Assembly: GCA_964599655.1 (NCBI GenBank)
Contig: CAZRGV010000023.1
Coordinates: 1-56,995 of the forward strand
Origin: CAZRGV01 sp964599655
GTDB lineage: Bacteria > Planctomycetota > Planctomycetia > Isosphaerales > Isosphaeraceae
DNA length: 56,995 nt
Direction of reading: 5' to 3'
Shown: piece after piece, positions 51,872-56,995 of the stretch
Position numbering within the stretch: the stretch's first letter is position 1
Layout: the number at the start of each line of letters is the position of its first letter
The notes under the pieces: generated by a model
Database searches by the model: none
Seen by the model: only the letters and a program-made list of their open reading frames with translations
Told to the model about the DNA's origin: nothing
Position numbers and translations under genes: made by a program

Positions 51872-52046
51872 CCTCTCCCTTTCCCTGGTGGCGCTACGTT
51901 CCCTATTTCCCCCTCTGATCAACGATAACGGAATTCCGAGAATCCCGCAAAGTCAATGGGCCGGAGTCGAATGCGGCATGTTGCCTCGGGCGAGGTAGGT
52001 CCGGTCGACCTCGCTCGGGACGATCTTAAAGGACATACGCGAACAT

Positions 52047-53103
52047 TCAAGGCGCCGTGACCCTGGGCAAGACGATTCGCTCGATGTCGGACTCGTTGCT
52101 CACGTCGCCCAGCCCCGGCACCAGCGACCAGGTTTCGACCAGTTCACACGCGGAGCCCGGCTCGAGGGTGACCAGTGGGCCGAGGCTCTCCATTTCGACC
52201 ATGTCCTCGTTTGAGAACGTCTCGTAGTTGCATCCACGATCGGGGTAGGTCTGGCCTCGCTCGTAGCCGACCCGCTTGACGAAGAGAGTGCCGTTGTTGA
52301 GATAGCCAACCCAGCCCACGGTATGAGCCAGGCCGATCTTCGTGGCCCCTCGATGAGCGTGTCGGAGCGTGATGTACTTGTTGCCGAAGTGCCAACGAGG
52401 GTCTTCAAAGTCAAAGTAAGGCCAGAGGACGAGTTCCCGGTTGGGACCGAAGTCCTCGGCCGACTTGGCGTTCTGGGCGCTTCCGGGATGCGGCTTGCTG
52501 GGCGGCTGGGGAATGATCTCGACGCCGCCAGGGGCCATGACGGTGAGTGCCCAGGGAGCCAGAGTGGTTTTCGACGAGCCGACGTTGCGGAGGCGGTGGA
52601 CGACCGTCACGTTGCTGCCTGAGTCGGACAGACGCAGGTCGATCTCCTTTTGAATGCCGAAGGCATCGGGCGAGGGTTTGAGCCGCACCGAGCCGTCCGG
52701 GCGTTCTTCCACGTTCACGGGGCCGTTGTCGGGCGCGTACGTTCGGTCGACTTCCTCCGGCGAGACCCAGAGGCGGTGGCCGCCCCGGATCATCCAGCCC
52801 GATTCCCCCGACTTGCCGAGCTGGTCGGCGTATTCCTTGAACACGTTCTTTCCGTCCGCGAGTCGNNNNNNNNNNNNNNNNNNNNNNNNNNNCGTCGAGG
52901 GTGACGATCAGCTCGGCGTCGCCGTTGCTCAGGCGAAGGTTGTTCTTCCAGCCCTGGTATTCCACCCGTTCGACGGTCACGTTCTTCCGGCCGATTCCGG
53001 CCGCCTCCGCGGAAGTCGCCAATAGACCCGAAAGCAACGCAAGCACCAGTCCCGAACGCAGGTGGACGGGTCGCATCAAGGACATCGTGGGTTGGAATCG
53101 CAC
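52047..53103 (-). CDS. Secreted DUF4380-like sugar-binding-fold protein
   Basis: About 350 residues split by a 27-base N gap (52866-52892) that shifts the apparent frame. The GTG at 53103 has GAGGA eight bases upstream and starts a signal peptide (HLRSGLVLALLSGLLATSAEAA). The rest is beta-rich, aldose-epimerase-like: RVEYQGWKNNLRLSNGDAEL before the gap, and VTVVHRLRNVGSSKTTLAPWALTVMAPGG and GLAHTVGWVGYLNNGTLFVKR after it, matching the DUF4380 pattern. Role unknown, perhaps carbohydrate binding outside the cell. It lies 113 bases after the phosphoesterase gene on the same strand. Confidence 0.78.
52866..52892. other. Assembly gap (27 N) inside the DUF4380-like gene
   Basis: Coding frames on the two sides are offset by one, so the gap length is not exact. 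Confidence 0.9.
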
Positions 53104-53216
53104 GGGCTTGGTCCTCAGGATTCGATGCCGTGTTTCGACCGGTTCGATCGCCTTGCCGACGTTGCCAAGATCTTGCGCGATTGGAACGCGTTGGGAAAGA
53201 CCCCAAGGGCCGACGG

Positions 53217-53876
53217 TTAACGGACTCTGGCGAAGTGGTCGAGGCGCGCGGTCAGTTCGTGATCCTGCGAGACCTCGATCAAGACGACCGACCCGGTGGG
53301 CGTGGCCCCGACGTTGAGCACCTCGCGGCCGTCCTTCAGCCGGTATTGCTGGGCCACGTGAAGATGTCCGCAGAGATGAACGCGAGGCGCGATTCGCTTG
53401 TTGGCTTCGAGAAAGCAGCGCTGACCTCCATGCTGGCCGCCTGGCGTCCGATCGGCCATTCCGAGGGGGCAGCCATGCGTGAGCAGGAGATCGAGCGGTC
53501 CTCGGCGCGCGATGCGATCCGCCAGCCCGAGCACGTCCTCGTCGGTCACGTAAAACGGTTTCCGATGCGATTTCGCCCAGATGCCGCCAATCGCCGCCAG
53601 TCTGAGAGGGCCGAGCGTGCGGACTCGTCCTTGTTCCAGCAGCACGGGAGAGCCATCGGCGTTGAGCAGTCCTCCGAGGATTTCCATCGGGTCGTGGTTC
53701 CCGAAGGTACTCAGCACTGGCAGCCGAGCGGGAAAGGATTCCATCGCGTCGCGAGACACCTCGGACGGATCGCCCCAGTCGCCGCAGCAGACGAGGGCCT
53801 CCGGGCGGTAGTGCTCGATCGCCTCATGAACGGAGTCGAGGTCGCCATGAAGGTCGCTGACCGCCAGGATGCGCAT
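53217..53876 (-). CDS. Small metallophosphoesterase (YfcE/MJ0936-like)
   Basis: 219 residues, cytoplasmic. The minimal calcineurin-like fold: ILAVSDLHGDLDSV (DxH), LVCCGDWGD (GD), STFGNHDPME (GNHD), LLLTHGCPLG and VHLCGHLHVA (GHxH). The compact length suits small phosphodiesterases. No substrate can be assigned. The 160-base region between its start and the large + strand gene at 54037 should hold divergent promoters. Confidence 0.88.
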   Translation of the reverse strand: MRILAVSDLHGDLDSVHEAIEHYRPEALVCCGDWGDPSEVSRDAMESFPARLPVLSTFGNHDPMEILGGLLNADGSPVLLEQGRVRTLGPLRLAAIGGIWAKSHRKPFYVTDEDVLGLADRIARRGPLDLLLTHGCPLGMADRTPGGQHGGQRCFLEANKRIAPRVHLCGHLHVAQQYRLKDGREVLNVGATPTGSVVLIEVSQDHELTARLDHFARVR

Positions 53877-54036
53877 CGCAATCCGCCCTGGTTACCGACG
53901 ACGCGACCCTCGCGGGGGCCGACTCGGAGGCCACGGAATTGTGATTCGGTCGACGAGGCCGCGATGCCGTCGGACGGGTTTTTTGAGATAATCGCGTTTC
54001 TTGCGGCAAGAGGCAACACCGAGGCACCGCCCCGAC

Positions 54037-56995
54037 ATGACGGACGACCCAACTGACGGATTGACCATCGAGCAGCTCACGAAGGCGCTCCGCAGGGTCG
54101 ACCCGGAGGTGTACCTGGTGCCGCCGCGAATTCTCCGGCGGTTGATCCGGGCGAGGCTGAGCGGTGCGGCGCTCGGTTTGAAAGTCCCGCATCGCAAGAG
54201 TCTGACGATCGGTCGCGAGTCCGTGCTGGAGGTTGTGGAACGGCAAGAGCTGGGACTTCCACCCGACGCGGATCTGCCGGAGACGCTGATTCTTCTCGAA
54301 GCTCCCGACCCTCACCAACTCGCGGGCACCCCGGCTCGAGAAACCCTTCGCGTGTACTGGCGGCTACACTTCCATGCGAGGGTTCACGCCAGCCTTGAGG
54401 CGAAGCTGGCCGAAGGCCCATTGTCGCCGCTCGACATCCGGGAATGCATTGGCCAGATGGGCGAGGTCGAGTTCGACGAGGTTCGGAACGTCCTGAGGCG
54501 CGAGCACCTGCTCCTGTCACAGGACGAGGACGTCGGGCCTTTCGTCGAGTTTGTCGCGGTTTACTTCGAACTTCGGTTCTTCGACGCGGTCCTTCTGGTA
54601 GAGTACTTCCCCGCGCTCGTCGACCATGAGCGGATCGATGCGATTCTGGCTCGCGTCGTCGACGCCGAAGCGATTCTGGAACGCACCCGCCCTCTTCACG
54701 GGCTCGAGCCGGTGGAACGACCCTCGGGAGAGTCCATCGCGGACGGCGTCTTCGGGCCGTCCGCACCCGTGGATGGAACGGCGTTCTCACCGCGCCGTTC
54801 ACCGGCGACCTATCAATGGCTGATGAAACGCGCGGATCGCGCGTCGTCCGTCGGCAATCTGGTGCGATCGGTGATTCTTCGGACGCAGGCGTCCCGCTTC
54901 GCCGCGCCCTCGAAGGCCGGGCAGGCCCTCTCGGCGGGTCGGGACGACCTCGCTCGACTGGCCAGGCGGCTCCAAAAGGTGCTCAAATTCGATGATGACG
55001 AGCGAAGGACTTGGGAAACCGTACTTCCCGCCTTGATGGAACGATCCGCCCGGGGATTCTGGACGTCCGAGGCCCGATTGCTTTATGACTTGCAGAAGGT
55101 CTGCCTCGACCACGAACGAGACGTCTATCGCGTCGATCTGGTCTCGTGGCTCGTCTCGTTCGGCAAGCGGCCGATCAACCGCCATCTGCCCAACCAGCGA
55201 GAAGTGCAAAGCTGCAAGCACTTGCGGCACGCGGGTCATTGGCTGATCCGGACTCGCATCGCCGAGGAGGCCCGGAGCCATCTGTCCCGGTTGATCCACC
55301 ATGCCATCGAGCGCGCCGAAGGCCGGCTGCGCGATCGATTCCGACCCTTGATCGACCGCGCTCTGGAACGTTCCGAACTTCGGCCCGGGAACATTCCCGA
55401 AGCGGTGGCGCGGGAAAAACTGGTGGAGGAGATGCTCGACAAGGTTGTCCAGCGCGGGTTTCTGACGATCGGCGACCTTCGCGACGCTCTCTCGAGAAAC
55501 CAGCTCAAACTGCCCGACCTCACGGTCCGCGAGTTCCTCCAAGGCGACCGTCTGCTTCGGGCCGACAAACGACTGGCGATCTCGCTGGAAGGGGTCTACC
55601 GCCGGGGCGAGATCTACCTGAGGATGCTCCAGAAACTCAGCTCCACGGTCTTCGGGACTCCGCTCGGGCGGCTCTTGACCCTTTTCGTGATCCTGCCCTT
55701 TGGAGGGGCCTTCGTCGTCCTTGAAGGGTTGCAGCATCTGGTCGAGCCGGTCGCTCACTTTCTGGCAGCACCGCATGTTCATGTGCCAGGAACGGTGTCG
55801 GACTCGATCCTCTCCTTGGCGACCTTCGGGCTCAGCCGGACGCCGGCGTGGCAACACGCGATGGAAGCGATCCGGCACGAGTTGCGTGGAGAGCATCTTC
55901 ACCTGGTCAGTCGCGCGCGGATCGTCGTCTTCGGCGTGTTTCTGAGCGCGCTGATCCATGTGCCGAGGTTTCGCCTGGCGATGCGACGGGTCTTGCGCCT
56001 GCTGGCCCAGGCGCTGTACGCGGTGTTCATCGAGGCGCCTCGGTGGCTGGTTACTCGCCCCTTCGTGCGGTCGTTGCTGCGCAGTCGGTTGTTCGTTCTG
56101 TTTCAGAACTGGATCCTTCTGCCGCTGATCCTGACGGCGATTGCCTGCTTGATGGTGAAGCGGAGCCATCACGACTGGGAAACCGCGATGATCGCCGGTG
56201 CGCTGACGTTCGTGATCGCCAGCCTGCTCATCAACTCGCGGCGAGGCCGAGACCTGGAGGAACTGCTTGTCGATCGGGTCGTTCGAACCTGGCATCGTGT
56301 CCGCGTCGACCTTTTGCCGGGTTTGTACCGGGTGGTGATGGAGTTCTTTGAAAAAGTCCTCGAGGGAATCGACCGGCTGCTTTACAGCGTGGACGAGTGG
56401 CTGCGATTCCGTTCGGGGGAGCGAGGCGCGACGCTGCTCGTCAAGGGATTGCTCGGCGTGGTCTGGTCGTGGGTCACCTACGTCGTCCGGTTCTGCGTCA
56501 ACCTGCTCCTTGAGCCGCAGATCAACCCGATCAAGCATTTCCCTGTGGTTACGGTCGCTCACAAGGTGATGCTTCCGTTCATGCTGGCCTTGCCGCCCCT
56601 CTTGATCGCGCCACCGCTCTCCATGGCGCCTGTGACCGCGAACGGCTTCGCGTTCACGCTTCAGCTTCTCCTGCCGGGCGTCTTCGGTTTTCTTGTGTGG
56701 GAGCTCAAGGAAAACTGGCGGCTCTACGAAGCCAATCGGCCTCGAACGCTTCGGCCCGTGGTGATCGGACAACATGGTGAGACGATGGTCCGGCTGCTTC
56801 GTCCCGGGTTCCATTCGGGAACGTTACCGAAGCACTTTGATCGATTACGACGCTCGGCGCGTCGTGGTCATCGGACCGGACAGACAGGCCCCGAATATCG
56901 GCAGCGTGAAGTGTTGCACCATGTCGAGGAATCCGTGCGGCACTTCGTCGAGCGCGAATTCCTCGCCCTGATCCGACGAAATCCGTTGCTGCTCG
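54037..56995 (+). CDS. Very large multi-pass membrane protein, partial (runs off right edge)
   Basis: At least 986 residues with no stop before the window end. The ATG at 54037 starts DDPTDGLTIEQLTKALRR. The first 540 residues are soluble, charged and helical, with MKRADRASSVGNLVRSVILR and a run of Arg/Glu-rich helices. At least seven hydrophobic segments follow (near residues 546, 629, 691, 716, 803, 843 and 872), separated by basic loops such as LLINSRRGRDLEE. No signal peptide, no known domain recognised. The single frame is open for almost 3 kb, with normal GC-rich codon use, so the gene is real. Function unknown; a transporter or envelope scaffold fits topology only. Confidence 0.85.
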   Translation, partial: MTDDPTDGLTIEQLTKALRRVDPEVYLVPPRILRRLIRARLSGAALGLKVPHRKSLTIGRESVLEVVERQELGLPPDADLPETLILLEAPDPHQLAGTPARETLRVYWRLHFHARVHASLEAKLAEGPLSPLDIRECIGQMGEVEFDEVRNVLRREHLLLSQDEDVGPFVEFVAVYFELRFFDAVLLVEYFPALVDHERIDAILARVVDAEAILERTRPLHGLEPVERPSGESIADGVFGPSAPVDGTAFSPRRSPATYQWLMKRADRASSVGNLVRSVILRTQASRFAAPSKAGQALSAGRDDLARLARRLQKVLKFDDDERRTWETVLPALMERSARGFWTSEARLLYDLQKVCLDHERDVYRVDLVSWLVSFGKRPINRHLPNQREVQSCKHLRHAGHWLIRTRIAEEARSHLSRLIHHAIERAEGRLRDRFRPLIDRALERSELRPGNIPEAVAREKLVEEMLDKVVQRGFLTIGDLRDALSRNQLKLPDLTVREFLQGDRLLRADKRLAISLEGVYRRGEIYLRMLQKLSSTVFGTPLGRLLTLFVILPFGGAFVVLEGLQHLVEPVAHFLAAPHVHVPGTVSDSILSLATFGLSRTPAWQHAMEAIRHELRGEHLHLVSRARIVVFGVFLSALIHVPRFRLAMRRVLRLLAQALYAVFIEAPRWLVTRPFVRSLLRSRLFVLFQNWILLPLILTAIACLMVKRSHHDWETAMIAGALTFVIASLLINSRRGRDLEELLVDRVVRTWHRVRVDLLPGLYRVVMEFFEKVLEGIDRLLYSVDEWLRFRSGERGATLLVKGLLGVVWSWVTYVVRFCVNLLLEPQINPIKHFPVVTVAHKVMLPFMLALPPLLIAPPLSMAPVTANGFAFTLQLLLPGVFGFLVWELKENWRLYEANRPRTLRPVVIGQHGETMVRLLRPGFHSGTLPKHFDRLRRSARRGHRTGQTGPEYRQREVLHHVEESVRHFVEREFLALIRRNPLLL

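Noticed and set aside
54799..56814. A 671-codon minus-strand open frame
   Set aside because: It is antisense to the large membrane protein, which has a plausible start, hydrophobic segments and normal codon use. The antisense product is Gln/Asp/His/Arg-rich low-complexity.

Overview
The window reads as high-GC chromosomal DNA of a planctomycete, most likely Isosphaeraceae-like. This is an inference from gene content, not a database match. The support is a DUF1571-type lipoprotein, a Hanks-type kinase with a C-terminal membrane anchor beside a PP2C phosphatase, an EF-P with a Pro-Gly-Asn-Leu-Arg tip, many secreted proteins with short signal peptides, and frequent GTG/TTG starts. The sequence is a scaffold with six N gaps (25, 101, 111, 10, 10 and 27 bases), five of which lie inside genes whose reading can still be followed. 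No rRNA, tRNA, insertion sequence, phage or CRISPR array was recognised.

Layout. 377-5067 (+): a secreted protein ending in a hydrolase-like domain, a GH13 alpha-glycosidase and a SAM methyltransferase, closed by a strong hairpin at 5117-5160. 5675-6637 (-): serine acetyltransferase. 6864-10564 (+): a four-helix membrane protein, an O-methyltransferase, a zinc-ribbon mini-protein, elongation factor P and a secreted metallophosphoesterase. 10581-16375 (-): a tight five-gene operon reading KamA-type lysine 2,3-aminomutase, ATP-grasp ligase, second ATP-grasp ligase, GNAT acetyltransferase, and a GNAT/acetylpolyamine-amidohydrolase fusion. Its upstream region is shared with the divergent PIG-L deacetylase and M20 hydrolase (16657-18713). 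18945-22621: a small secreted protein, an M28 peptidase and a beta-propeller protein.

23104-30756 (+) is a type II fatty-acid/polyketide-like cluster. It holds two FabZ-like dehydratases, a long acyl carrier protein, a ketosynthase-like partner without its catalytic Cys, an intact ketosynthase, a membrane-anchored alpha/beta hydrolase and a GH3-type acyl amido synthetase. 31023-37011 (+) carries a DUF1571 lipoprotein, a lone receiver domain, a NicO-type metal exporter, an overlapping enolase-superfamily/hydrolase pair and a small basic protein. 37107-53876 (-) carries envelope proteins, a zinc protease, fumarase, phosphoesterases, a full-length Lhr-type helicase, the kinase/phosphatase pair and a BshB1-like deacetylase. 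From 54037 a very large membrane protein runs off the right edge.

Two regions look like specialised metabolism and are the best candidates for an undescribed system. The first (10581-16375, possibly extending to 18713) has the genes expected to isomerise lysine to beta-lysine, join it to something by ATP-grasp ligation, acetylate it and remove the acetyl group. The second (23104-30756) has the genes expected to build an acyl chain on a dedicated carrier with a heterodimer-like ketosynthase pair and hand it to a GH3 enzyme that would couple it to an amine or amino acid. Both product assignments are inferences.
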